From Sporosarcina sp. FSL K6-1508 (GTDB lineage Bacteria > Bacillota > Bacilli > Bacillales_A > Planococcaceae): DNA of 64,000 bases. Under the pieces are notes generated by a model. It was not told the DNA's origin, made no database searches, and saw only the letters and a list, made by a program, of their open reading frames with translations. Below, in pieces: positions 25,167 to 33,851 of the stretch; within the stretch, counting starts at the first letter, position 1; each line of letters starts with the position of its first letter. The stretch spans positions 4,351,001 through 4,415,000 of the forward strand of contig NZ_JBBOXF010000001.1 of NCBI RefSeq assembly GCF_038007465.1, in the 5' to 3' direction. Made by a program: the position numbers and the translations under genes.

Positions 25167-26236
25167 AAGATATTTTAAGGGGCGCGATAGTCATCCTCCT
25201 AGTTTCCGCCATCTTGCTGTTCGTCAATGCGAAGTTAAATGAAGGCGGAGGGCGTTCCAGTAAAGATTCAATTACCGTATACAATTGGGGAGAATATATC
25301 GACCCTGATTTACTAAAACAGTTTGAAAAGGAAACAGGTATCAAAGTAACCTACGAGACCTTCGACTCAAATGAAGGGATGATGGGGAAAATTGAACAAG
25401 GGGGCACATCATACGATATTACGATGCCTTCTGAGTATATGATTGAGATGATGAAAGAAGCAGATCTGCTACTTCCGCTCGACTATAGTAAAATTCCAAA
25501 CATCAAAAATATTGATCCTTATTTCCTTGACTTACCATTCGATCCTGACAATAAATATTCACTTCCCTATTTTTGGGGAACGCTCGGAATCGCATTCAAT
25601 CCTGAGTTATTAGATGGACAGACTTTTGAAAGCTGGGATAATTTATGGGATCCTTCCCTTGCACAGCAAGTCATCCTAGTGGATAGCGCGCGAGAAACAA
25701 TCGGGATGGGACTGAACTCATTAGGCTACTCATTGAACTCCACCAATGTGAATGAATTGCGTGAAGCCACTGATAAGCTGAAGACGCTTAGTCCCAATAT
25801 CAAAGCAGTCATCGGTGATGAAGTGACACAGCTGATGATTAACGGAGAGGCCGCCATCTCACTCACATGGTCAGGACAAGCAGCAGATATGATGTATGAA
25901 AATGAGGAAATCGATTATATCGTCCCTGAAGAAGGGTCAAATCTTTGGTTCGATAATATGGTTATCCCTCGTACTTCAACAAATATTGAAGGTGCGCATG
26001 CGTTCATTAACTTCATGCTCGACGCTGAAGTGGCGGCACAAAACGCTGATTACGTCGGGTATTCTACTCCGAATTTAGCTGCGCTTAGCAGTATGGATCC
26101 TGAAGTAACAGAAGATGAACGTTTCTACCCCGACGAAGAAACCCGCGGTCATCTCGAAGTATATAGAAATTTAGGACTTGAAATGCTTGGCCATTACAAT
26201 GAGCTGTTCCTAGAATTCAAAATGGATATGAAATAA
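25163..26236 (+). CDS. potD: Spermidine/putrescine-binding protein PotD
   Basis: A 357-residue extracytoplasmic solute-binding protein. The N-terminus MKDILRGAIVILLVSAILLFVNA is a hydrophobic signal or anchor with no lipobox Cys, unusual for a Gram-positive binding protein, so it may be membrane-tethered. The mature part begins ITVYNWGEYIDPDLLKQFEKETGI, the family hallmark, with YFWGTLGIAFN and later LTWSGQAADM for ligand binding. The ATG overlaps the potC stop (ATGA). The true terminator lies about 400 bp away, beyond an inserted repeat. Confidence 0.93.
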   Translation: MKDILRGAIVILLVSAILLFVNAKLNEGGGRSSKDSITVYNWGEYIDPDLLKQFEKETGIKVTYETFDSNEGMMGKIEQGGTSYDITMPSEYMIEMMKEADLLLPLDYSKIPNIKNIDPYFLDLPFDPDNKYSLPYFWGTLGIAFNPELLDGQTFESWDNLWDPSLAQQVILVDSARETIGMGLNSLGYSLNSTNVNELREATDKLKTLSPNIKAVIGDEVTQLMINGEAAISLTWSGQAADMMYENEEIDYIVPEEGSNLWFDNMVIPRTSTNIEGAHAFINFMLDAEVAAQNADYVGYSTPNLAALSSMDPEVTEDERFYPDEETRGHLEVYRNLGLEMLGHYNELFLEFKMDMK

Positions 26237-26260
26237 AGAAATTAAGAAGACGACTGTAGA

Positions 26261-26623
26261 CTAGATATGTTGAACAAATGAATACTTATATAGAATATAT
26301 TTAAGAGTTTAACCTCGGACAAGGGCTGTTGCTTTCTGTTCCAGCACTCGCTTTCCGCGGGCGTTGCCTCAGCCTCCTCGTCGCTACACTTCTGCGGGGT
26401 CTTCACCTAACGCTTTTCCCGCAGGAGTCTCGCGCTTGCACTCCAAGCAACTGCAGCTACTTAAATGGAAAGCATACGAGCGAGAACCATAAAACAATTG
26501 CATATTAAATATTTATGTGCAATTGTTTAGTATGTTTTATATAGTTATAAAATGAGAAATGGCGGAAGGCATCCCCTTGCGCTGCAGCAAATTCGATGGG
26601 ATTCATTATTTCAACCTATATAG
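26261..26623. repeat. MITE-like element between potD and its terminator
   Basis: A 363-bp copy with left end CTAGATATGTTGAA and right end TTCAACCTATATAG. Inside is a 120-bp Bacillaceae-type repeat (about 26335-26455; CTCGCTTTCCGCGGGCG ... CCCGCAGGAGTC), an AT-rich ATTGCATA/TGTGCAAT hairpin, and the right-end module GGCATCCCC...GATGGGATTC. Apparently a nested insertion. Confidence 0.7.
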
Positions 26624-26630
26624 ACAAGAT

Positions 26631-26667
26631 AAAGACGACCTTCATACATGTGAAGGCCGTCTTTACT
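26631..26667. terminator. Terminator of the pot operon
   Basis: AAAGACG and CGTCTTT with inner CCTTCA/TGAAGG arms make a strong hairpin, flanked by a short A/T context. It lies 395 bp after potD, across the repeat. Confidence 0.7.
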
Positions 26668-26759
26668 TTCTATACAGAAGTTTCATTGAAAGGTATTCAA
26701 ATGCAATTTATGGTACTATACTTTAGTGATACGAAACAGTTTAGAAAGTTGGGATAATT

Positions 26760-27953
26760 TTGGCAGTCAAGTCTAATAATTTTGCTTTATACGTTTTAAT
26801 GTTCAATATGTTTATCACCATGTCAGGTATCGGTCTCATTATTCCAATTATGCCAGAATACTTAGGTACCTTTGGTGTTGCTGGTCAAGCGCTCGGCTTT
26901 TTGATTGCGATGTTCTCATTTTCACAATTTATCTTCTCCCCGATTGCCGGTGATTTATCTGATAAGCATGGTCGGAAAAAGCTGATTATTATAGGATTAG
27001 TAATTTTCGGCCTCTCGCAACTTGCATTCGGATTATCCACTGAATTATGGATGCTTTATGCATCACGGTTCTTCTCTGGGCTAGGCTCAGCATTCCTCGT
27101 ACCGCCGATGATGGCATTCGTTGCCGATATCACAACGTACGAAGAACGAGGCAGAGGAATGGGTCTCCTTGGTGCTTCAATGTCGTTAGGATTTATGATT
27201 GGACCTGCAATTGGTGGCTTCCTTTCAAAAGTCAGTTTAACATTCCCTTTTTATATCGCGACAGCAGCTGCTCTAACTGCAGCGGTTATATCCATTTTCA
27301 CTTTACCTAACCCGGCACCCCGTAGCGCGGTAGAACCTGGCAGTGAGAAAAAACGGGAAAACTTGTTCAAACAGATGAAACGATCGGCAAAAACCCCTTA
27401 CTTCGTCATGTTGATTGTCATGTTTGTCTTTTCATTTGGTCTGGCAAACTTCCAATCTACAATCTCACTTTACGTAGATCATAAATACGGATACACCCCT
27501 TCTCAAATCGCTGTTATCATTACAGTTGGCGGCTTTGTTGGAGTTATTGCACAGACGTTTGTTATCAATAAACTGTTCAATCGCTTCGGGGAAATGCGGG
27601 TTATTCTTGTCAATCTTATTATCGCGGCTTTCGCAATGATTGGTATTGTATTCGTCAATTCGTTCTTTATGATTCTTTTTGTTGCAACGATTTTCTTCAC
27701 AGCAACATCCTTGTTGCGGCCCGCCGTCAACACACTCGTTTCAAAACTTGCAGGCGAAGAACAAGGTTTTGCAGCGGGCATGATGACTGCCTACATGTCG
27801 CTTGGAAACATGGTTGGCCCTGCTCTAGCCGGCGTCCTATTCGATATCAATATTATTTTTCCATACATCATTGGCACCATCATCCTACTTATCTGTTTTG
27901 TCATTGCATCTTATTGGGCGAAACGAAGCGGAGATTTGCTATCAGATCTATGA
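26760..27953 (+). CDS. MFS drug exporter (NorA/Bmr/TetA-like, DHA1)
   Basis: A 397-residue, probably 12-span proton antiporter. MFS motif A is clear (GDLSDKHGRKK, about residues 65-75) and motif C, the antiporter signature, appears as GLLGASMSLGFMIGPAIGGFL (about 137-157). The start is TTG at 26760 with a weak GGGATAA upstream, so the translation level may be low. Likely exports lipophilic drugs, but the substrate cannot be told from sequence. Monocistronic, with a bidirectional terminator shared with the convergent VWA operon. Confidence 0.88.
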   Translation: MAVKSNNFALYVLMFNMFITMSGIGLIIPIMPEYLGTFGVAGQALGFLIAMFSFSQFIFSPIAGDLSDKHGRKKLIIIGLVIFGLSQLAFGLSTELWMLYASRFFSGLGSAFLVPPMMAFVADITTYEERGRGMGLLGASMSLGFMIGPAIGGFLSKVSLTFPFYIATAAALTAAVISIFTLPNPAPRSAVEPGSEKKRENLFKQMKRSAKTPYFVMLIVMFVFSFGLANFQSTISLYVDHKYGYTPSQIAVIITVGGFVGVIAQTFVINKLFNRFGEMRVILVNLIIAAFAMIGIVFVNSFFMILFVATIFFTATSLLRPAVNTLVSKLAGEEQGFAAGMMTAYMSLGNMVGPALAGVLFDINIIFPYIIGTIILLICFVIASYWAKRSGDLLSDL

Positions 27954-28131
27954 TTAACAGAAAAGCCCCATCACACCGGAAAAATTCCAGGGCGATGGGG
28001 CTTTTCTTGATGTAACAGTGACCATCAAATTTGTTAGGACAGTCACTGTTATGCTCGTCACGGGTGCGATTAGAACCACCACAAGTATGAAATCTTCCAT
28101 TCCATTTGTAAAGATGAAATTTTTCCATCAT
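27901..28131 (-). CDS. Possible Cys/His-rich small protein coupled to the VWA gene
   Basis: A 76-codon frame whose ATG overlaps the stop of the large VWA gene (ATGA), with the AAGAAGAAG run as a weak ribosome binding site. It begins MMEKFHLYKWNGRFHTCGG and continues SDCPNKFDGHCY, a Cys/His spacing that looks metal-binding. Against it, the frame passes straight through the terminator hairpin at 27961-28006 and into the end of the convergent MFS gene. It could be a fortuitous frame or a short gene whose 3' end is shared with the terminator. Confidence 0.25.
   Translation of the reverse strand: MMEKFHLYKWNGRFHTCGGSNRTRDEHNSDCPNKFDGHCYIKKSPIALEFFRCDGAFLLIIDLIANLRFVSPNKMQ
27961..28008. terminator. 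Bidirectional terminator between MFS and VWA genes
   Basis: AAAAGCCCCATC and GATGGGGCTTTT are perfect arms with a further partial CCGG/CCAGG stem inside. It serves both convergent transcripts. Confidence 0.88.
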
Positions 28132-30725
28132 CGCTTCTTCTTCGCCTTCAACAATTCAGAAATACTCTCTTCCGCTGTCGATGTCTCTTGGATAACTTTT
28201 TCACGTACTACACGTTTCTTTACAAATCCTTTAAACATCCCGAAACGCCGCAATGTAATATCGATAAAGAACAAGATCATCGCCGCCAAAATCAGCCATT
28301 CTGCAATCCGTATCTTTTCACCACTTTTAAAAGGATGATTGCGAAATACTTCAGTCGGTTCTTCTAACACTTTTCCACCTGTCCGCTCGGCAATTTTAGA
28401 CATCAGTGACACATCAGGAGCTGCCGGTTTGTATTCATCGCTATAGGGCACTGATAGACCCGCTTCGAATAGGCCGCCCTTATCATCCGATACACCGAAA
28501 AATACAAGGCCTGGTTTTGCATCGACAGTCACCCGCACTTTACCGGGCGCAAGCGGCTCTGAAGTGAACGGTACTTCTTGTCCGGCTTCATCCACGACAG
28601 CTATGTCCAGGAAAGCCGCCTTACGGGAACTGTCTGTTACCGTATAGGTACCGCCTCGTTCATGTGTAATGATATAGGGAACCTCTTCGTAAGAGGGCAG
28701 CAACCTGGCAACGGCAGTGTTCCAAAATTCCGGGTAGCCTTCCCATCTTGCTAAGTCACCCGTCCACTTCCCTATCGAATCAGATGTGAATGCAATCGTT
28801 CTGCCGAGCCCATACATCCATTCAGCGATAATAGGATCTTCTTTATGGCTAATCCCTGCAATTGTCGCTGTCGTTTTCGCAGTTGTCGCAATGTAAGCAT
28901 TCATTTGGGGAATACCTTCGCTAAACAAAGACGTCCATTCAGGAACACCGCCCAGCGTCATATAAAATGGATTATCTTCGATATATGTCCGCGTCATCAT
29001 CGACGTTTCCCGGGCCAATATTGCCGGCACTGTCGATTCATCTACAACATCGTAAAAACGACCTCCTCCATTTTCCGCAAGGTTTTCCAACAGCGACCAA
29101 TCCGCATCTGAACCGATAGCGACCGTCGACATCGTAATATTATTTTTTCTACCATCCTCAATCACTTCTTCATAGTCCGGTGGCATCGGCGATTGGCCAT
29201 CTGTCAGCAGGATGATATGCTTCCTCTGCAACTTCAAATCTGCAAGATCATCATATGCTTTTTGCATGCCCGGAAAGATATCTGTCCCGCCACCCGCTGG
29301 AACGGAGAGAATCTGTTCGACTGCTTTCTTCTTATCCCCCAGCTTGCCGACTGGAATGACTTCCCATACCTGATCATCAAATGCAGTAAAACCGAATGTG
29401 TCATCATCACGAAGAAGCTCAACCGATCGTGCTGCCGCTTCTCTTGCGAGGATAATTTTCGATCCGCTCATGCTTCCCGATCTGTCCATGACAATCATAA
29501 GGCCTAGCGAAGGAAGTGATTCTTTACCCTTCACTTCCATTTCAACAGGAAGGAGCCGTTCGATCGGTGACTTGAAATAACCGCCAAGCCCGAAACTTTC
29601 ATCTCCTCCGACCATCATGAAACCTGTACCAAAGTTTTTCACAGCCTGTTCAATAACTGTCATCTTATCCTCACCAACGACATGCCCTGGCACATTATCA
29701 AAAATGATTGCGCCGTAGCCTAGATAACCCGACAGCGTTTCCGGTAATTGTCCCGCATCAACAACATCTACCGTCATCGCGTTTTTATCCAGAAGTGCTG
29801 GGATAGCTGATGGATTACGGCTCGTCTGAACAACGAGAACATGTGGGGAGCGTTCCATCATCGTGATGGACAGCATGCGATTGTTTTCTAAAAAGCTATC
29901 ATCCGGTACAAGAAGTTTCGCTTCGTATTTCAGCAATCCGCTTCCAGTTGCCGATGTCCGGAATGAAAAAGTATTCTTTCCAGGCTCAAGTGTCACCGGC
30001 TCTTTGATGATCTCCTTATCATTTTGATAAATGAGCAGTTCACCAGCAGTTCGGGTAGTTGATTCCACTTCCACTTGCAGCAACTGCTTCTCACCTTCGT
30101 AAGCAGTCAGTGGCGTCTCAAAAATAGAAATCGAGGCGTCCGCACTGCCTGGTCGTTCAAGCAAAACAGTGTCAATGATAACACGGCCTTCATTATACTT
30201 AGGCAATAATTCTTCAACCTTTCCCACCGTTTCAAGACCATCAGACAGTAATACAATTCGTGTCGCAATATCGTTTTTAGCTATCGTAGCGGCCAAATCG
30301 ATTGCTTTCGTAATGTCTGTTGCATCTTTCGGTTCCATCTGTCCAATTACCGGCATCGCTACGTCAGCGTCCGTCAGCTGTAAATCCGTACGGAATGTCT
30401 CGGCAAATGAATACACACCTACTGATTGATTCGTTTGACGACCTTTTAAACTTTCCGCAATCCATTTATTCGCCGAATCTCCAGCACTTTCAATAGAAAC
30501 AGAACGGTCTACGACAAACAAAATTTGTTCTTTATCAGCGCGTAGCGTCACAAAAGGAGTTGCTAGTGCAAAGATGAGAGCAGCAATCGCAGTACATCTC
30601 AGGACAAAGAGAATGGTCCCTTTTCCAACAAGCCGCATGCCCGATGATTTCCATGTATAGGCCATATAGAGCGCAATTGGAATGAACAATAAAAGCCATA
30701 AAGGCTGATCAATTCGGATATCCAC
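28128..30725 (-). CDS. Large membrane protein with VWA and GATase-like domains
   Basis: An 865-residue protein. Two N-terminal membrane segments (about 8-24 and 34-55) are followed by a first VWA-like segment opening LFVVDRSVSIESAG (MIDAS DxSxS), a beta-rich stretch, a glutamine amidotransferase-like segment (GYGAIIFDNVPGHVV, GTGFMMVGGDESFG, no catalytic Cys visible), a second VWA opening LGLMIVMDRSGSMSGSK, a beta-rich part and a last membrane segment with basic tail. Start GTG at 30725 follows GGGAGGTG by ten bases and overlaps the upstream gene by 17 bp. It is the last large gene of the MoxR operon. Function unknown; probably a surface-facing metal-dependent assembly or chaperone component. 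Confidence 0.82.
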   Translation of the reverse strand: MDIRIDQPLWLLLFIPIALYMAYTWKSSGMRLVGKGTILFVLRCTAIAALIFALATPFVTLRADKEQILFVVDRSVSIESAGDSANKWIAESLKGRQTNQSVGVYSFAETFRTDLQLTDADVAMPVIGQMEPKDATDITKAIDLAATIAKNDIATRIVLLSDGLETVGKVEELLPKYNEGRVIIDTVLLERPGSADASISIFETPLTAYEGEKQLLQVEVESTTRTAGELLIYQNDKEIIKEPVTLEPGKNTFSFRTSATGSGLLKYEAKLLVPDDSFLENNRMLSITMMERSPHVLVVQTSRNPSAIPALLDKNAMTVDVVDAGQLPETLSGYLGYGAIIFDNVPGHVVGEDKMTVIEQAVKNFGTGFMMVGGDESFGLGGYFKSPIERLLPVEMEVKGKESLPSLGLMIVMDRSGSMSGSKIILAREAAARSVELLRDDDTFGFTAFDDQVWEVIPVGKLGDKKKAVEQILSVPAGGGTDIFPGMQKAYDDLADLKLQRKHIILLTDGQSPMPPDYEEVIEDGRKNNITMSTVAIGSDADWSLLENLAENGGGRFYDVVDESTVPAILARETSMMTRTYIEDNPFYMTLGGVPEWTSLFSEGIPQMNAYIATTAKTTATIAGISHKEDPIIAEWMYGLGRTIAFTSDSIGKWTGDLARWEGYPEFWNTAVARLLPSYEEVPYIITHERGGTYTVTDSSRKAAFLDIAVVDEAGQEVPFTSEPLAPGKVRVTVDAKPGLVFFGVSDDKGGLFEAGLSVPYSDEYKPAAPDVSLMSKIAERTGGKVLEEPTEVFRNHPFKSGEKIRIAEWLILAAMILFFIDITLRRFGMFKGFVKKRVVREKVIQETSTAEESISELLKAKKKR

Positions 30726-32472
30726 GTCTTCTTTGCACCTCCCATTCAATAAGTAGAAGAAGCAAAAGTGGCAAGAGGAATAGCCAACCAATCCCTTTTT
30801 TTCCTTCTTCATTCCCTTTCACATTTTCAGTGCGCCCGATTCTATACGATGAACCTTGTACTAACTCTTTTTCTGAACGCTCAAGCTGAACAGCAAACAT
30901 CTTTTCTATTCCTCCGTCCAGCGCTTTGTAAATACCCGGACGTGTTGGCGCGATGAAACTCGAACCATCCGCAATTGTTGTGACATATTCATCATCTAAC
31001 GTATAGATTTCCAGTCCATTCTCAGTTGCACCTGAGAGAACTGCTTTGCGTTCATTTGGCACAAATAACCCCAACGAATCGGTTTCAGAACGCAATAACT
31101 CAGCGGTGCTCCAAACAAATAGCGGAAAGGACGGATGAAGTGGCCAATCGGTCAGTTCAATATCAGCAAGTATGACAATGTCGCCACGCTTGGATTTTTG
31201 GATGAACGGTTTATCTCCCACAGTCGCGATTGTCGTATACGATTTAAATGGCGGATACAAGGCACTTACGTAGACGTCACTAATACCTGCAATCGTAAAC
31301 AGTGGATCTGATGTGTTTTTTACAGCGCCCGCAACTGGTTCGGTGGATTTATCGTTCCTTCCAATAATTATCACCGGCTTCGTTCCCTTTTTCAGGAATG
31401 AAACATCGTTCGTCACAATAATGGATCCGTCCTGCGCTGCAAGCATTTCAGTCGTGGAACCGGTCGTAACGGTTAATCCGACAGCTTCAAATGCTCTCTT
31501 TACCAACTCATGCAATTGCCCGTCGACAACAGCCTCCCCTGTCTCATTACCCAACAAGACGTAGGCCGTATTATCGGCTTCATAATCGTCCTCAACAACG
31601 ATTTCGGCACGTAATAATTTACTTTCAGGTAATTCCTTGAACGATAAAAGTACTTCTTCCTCGCCTTCAATAGAAAAAGTTTCGACTATCAATAAGTTAC
31701 CAGTTAGTAGATCCTTAATATGTACGGCTCCGATTTGAGCATCATCGGAATCATTGGTAATCCTTATAATCGCTTCCGTTCCTTCAGGCGTCTTGACCGC
31801 TCCGAATTTATCGATGGATATATTAACTTTAGGACTTTCATCACCATGAATCGTCCACGCGACGGCACTTTCTCCTTCTGAAAAAGCTGCCCTGTCTAGC
31901 GAATCCGTATAAATATGAACAGCAGCGCCTTCTGTTGCAGTGATTGATTTTGCGAACTCAATCGCCCGTTCCATATATTCATGTTCATATGTAACGGCTA
32001 ATTTATCAATAGCGGTCGTGATGACTTCACCGTCTGTTTCTTCCCGTATGACGATAACGGGCTCTTTCCCAGTTGTCATAATTGTGAATGGTTCTCCCGG
32101 GCGACTTGTGACAAGTTCCTTCATTGCCTTCTGATTTCTCTCAAATAGCGAAGTGCCTTCGACGCTAGCAAGCATAGTCGCAGATGTGTCCACTATAAGA
32201 ATTGCGTGACCACCGACCGCCTCTTCTTTATTAAGGTAAGGTTCTAGTAAAATGAATACTAACAGTAGTAGTGCCGCCATTTGCAGATAAAACAAGGCAT
32301 TCCGCTGCAAGTTTTTCAAGTAAGGAGACACCCTTGTTTCCCGCATCGATTGTTCCCAGAACAATGTCGATGATATCGTTGTCGTTTCGTAGCGTTTTCG
32401 GAAAAAGTAATAAAGAAGGACGGCCAAAGGAAAAACCACCGTCCAACCATTCACTAACTTATCAAATCCCAC
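30709..32472 (-). CDS. BatA-type membrane protein with VWA domain
   Basis: A 587-residue protein. The N-terminus (NGWTVVFPLAVLLYYFFRKRYE, then LQMAALLLLVFILLEPYL) is the BatA-like two-span module seen in MoxR-linked operons, followed by a VWA-like domain ILIVDTSATMLAS, where the MIDAS reads DxSxT, a conservative change. A long extracytoplasmic beta-rich segment and a final membrane span (WLFLLPLLLLLLIEW) complete it. GTG start with GGAGG upstream. It overlaps the next gene, implying coupling, but is separated from DUF58 by a 506-bp insertion with a TnpB remnant. Function unknown. Confidence 0.82.
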   Translation of the reverse strand: MGFDKLVNGWTVVFPLAVLLYYFFRKRYETTTISSTLFWEQSMRETRVSPYLKNLQRNALFYLQMAALLLLVFILLEPYLNKEEAVGGHAILIVDTSATMLASVEGTSLFERNQKAMKELVTSRPGEPFTIMTTGKEPVIVIREETDGEVITTAIDKLAVTYEHEYMERAIEFAKSITATEGAAVHIYTDSLDRAAFSEGESAVAWTIHGDESPKVNISIDKFGAVKTPEGTEAIIRITNDSDDAQIGAVHIKDLLTGNLLIVETFSIEGEEEVLLSFKELPESKLLRAEIVVEDDYEADNTAYVLLGNETGEAVVDGQLHELVKRAFEAVGLTVTTGSTTEMLAAQDGSIIVTNDVSFLKKGTKPVIIIGRNDKSTEPVAGAVKNTSDPLFTIAGISDVYVSALYPPFKSYTTIATVGDKPFIQKSKRGDIVILADIELTDWPLHPSFPLFVWSTAELLRSETDSLGLFVPNERKAVLSGATENGLEIYTLDDEYVTTIADGSSFIAPTRPGIYKALDGGIEKMFAVQLERSEKELVQGSSYRIGRTENVKGNEEGKKGIGWLFLLPLLLLLLIEWEVQRRRGYPN

Positions 32473-32593
32473 TTAGCCGCCTCCATCTATCAGTTTCGTC
32501 AAGAGTACCCCTTTTTCAAATTTCAATAGAAATTAAGAAGGGGTTGAATTGATGCTTTTTTGTTTTCGTTGTGAATCGTAAGAATAGCTCTTT

Positions 32594-32605
32594 GAACATA
32601 TGTTC
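32594..32605. promoter_or_regulatory. LexA/SOS-type box
   Basis: GAACATATGTTC, a perfect GAAC-N4-GTTC palindrome with the RNRY centre expected for the Bacillus LexA (Cheo) box. TATACT follows at 32608-32613 and AAGGAGGTG at 32620-32628, so a damage-inducible promoter reading rightward into the TnpB remnant is plausible. The -35 is not recognisable. Confidence 0.55.
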
Positions 32606-32635
32606 GATATACTGAATATAAGGAGGTGAATTATT

Positions 32636-32803
32636 ATGACTTTGGAAAGAGGTCTGTATTGCTCGGGTCGAAATTTGTTAATCAACGCTGATGTGAATGG
32701 TGCAGCAAATATTTTGAAGAAAGCATTGTATAGGTTAACAAAAGAAACTGATTTCAATATTGAAACAGTAAATGTTTGGAACTCAAAATCAATTGTTAAA
32801 TAA
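32636..32803 (+). pseudogene. TnpB C-terminal remnant (IS200/IS605 or IS607 type)
   Basis: A 55-codon frame encoding MTLERGLYCSGRNLLINADV, then NGAANILKKALYRL. RGLY plus INADVNGAANIL is the hallmark C-terminus of TnpB/OrfB nucleases, with the last RuvC Asp in NADVNGA. The rest of TnpB, roughly 350 residues including the RuvC I/II and zinc-finger parts, is absent. An excellent Shine-Dalgarno (AAGGAGGTG) and ATG precede it. It lies inside, and opposite to, the MoxR operon. It may be decay debris or a kept short ORF; nuclease activity is impossible. Confidence 0.75.
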
Positions 32804-32940
32804 AAGAAGTCCCAACGGCAAGACCAATGGGATAGAGGGTCTGGGCGTTAGTAGACCGCTAATGTGACAGCCCCACTGCTCGTTAATCGTTCAGGTTCGC
32901 TTAGATATTAAGAGAATACATCGACACGACAGAAACCCCT
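32804..32940 (+). ncRNA. Candidate omegaRNA (reRNA) at the TnpB 3' end
   Basis: The 3' flank of tnpB genes normally encodes the structured omegaRNA that ends at the element's right end, with the guide just beyond. This stretch is GC-richer and hairpin-rich (CCCAACGGCAAGACCAATGGG, GGTCTGGGCG..., CGTTCAGGTTCGC), unlike its AT-rich surroundings, and is in the right place and orientation. The right-end boundary near 32930-32945 is not fixed. Assignment is by position and composition; no covariance model was run. Confidence 0.45.
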
Positions 32941-32978
32941 TCCTCAAAAATGTGTTAGCATTTTAGGTGGGGGAGCAT

Positions 32979-33851
32979 TCATCGCACCCATCCTGCATGG
33001 CGCATTTTTTTCGTTACTGTTTCCATGACCCCTTCAGTAACTTCTGCACGAATAAGTTGAATACCGAATTTGCGGGCAAGCGCTATCATTTGTGCTTCAT
33101 GTGCCGATTTCATTTCCAGGTAATCTTGAATTGCACGCCTCGTCATAGTCACTTCGATGCCGTCGCCGCTCTCGATGTCGACAAATCGGATATCCCCCTC
33201 ATAATCAGGTATTTCTTCCACTTTCGAATGAATCGTTACAACACGTACGTCACCGCAAATTCCGGGCAAACGGCGGAAAAGATGTTCCCATTTTCCGACC
33301 TCTTCAAGTCCATCTGTCAGGATGAACAACACCGTTACTGCTTTTGGAATAGACGCAAGTGCTCGGTCAGTGAAATTTTCTGTTGATCCCGGATCGTCTA
33401 TCGCCGAAATGAATTTCGTCACCGCGGCTCGATGGGCAGCACCTTTCTTTCGAAAAAAGGTATCCTGTCCATCATTCCATGTTGAAAACGACAGTGTATC
33501 TCCGCTTTTAAGTGCTAATTGCCCAAGTGCAATTGCCAGCTGTCGCGCATAGTTCCATTTTCCATCTGCTCCCATCGACTTTGTCGAGTCGAGTAAAATA
33601 TGGATTCGCATATCCTGCTCATCGAGATATTGCTTAATGTAAGGCTTATCCGTTCGTGCATAGACATTCCAATCTATATGGCGCAAATCATCACCCGGAT
33701 GATATTCTCTGAAATCGGAAAAATCAAGGGAGGAACCTGTCTTCCTTGAACGATGCGTCCCTTTATGATGTCCGAGACGACCCGATCTGGATACAATTGA
33801 TAGGGCACCAAGCCTGTTCGCCAATCTATTGGGAAATAATTCGTCGTTCAT
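32979..33851 (-). CDS. DUF58 domain protein (first MoxR cluster)
   Basis: A 290-residue protein of the DUF58 family. It shows the conserved RSRKTGSSLDFSDFREYHPGDDLRHIDWN signature (about 36-64), then HILLDSTKSMG, a VWA-like MIDAS variant (D-x-T-x-S). Unlike the longer paralogue at 51603-52793, it has no N-terminal membrane segments and is probably cytosolic or peripheral. The start overlaps the MoxR stop by four bases (ATGA). MoxR-DUF58 pairs are widely linked to maturation or metal loading of partner complexes, but the target is unknown here. Confidence 0.88.
   Translation of the reverse strand: MNDELFPNRLANRLGALSIVSRSGRLGHHKGTHRSRKTGSSLDFSDFREYHPGDDLRHIDWNVYARTDKPYIKQYLDEQDMRIHILLDSTKSMGADGKWNYARQLAIALGQLALKSGDTLSFSTWNDGQDTFFRKKGAAHRAAVTKFISAIDDPGSTENFTDRALASIPKAVTVLFILTDGLEEVGKWEHLFRRLPGICGDVRVVTIHSKVEEIPDYEGDIRFVDIESGDGIEVTMTRRAIQDYLEMKSAHEAQMIALARKFGIQLIRAEVTEGVMETVTKKMRHAGWVR

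Noticed and set aside
32967..33386. 139-codon plus frame opposite DUF58
   Set aside because: Shadow of the DUF58 gene, which has motifs and operon overlap.
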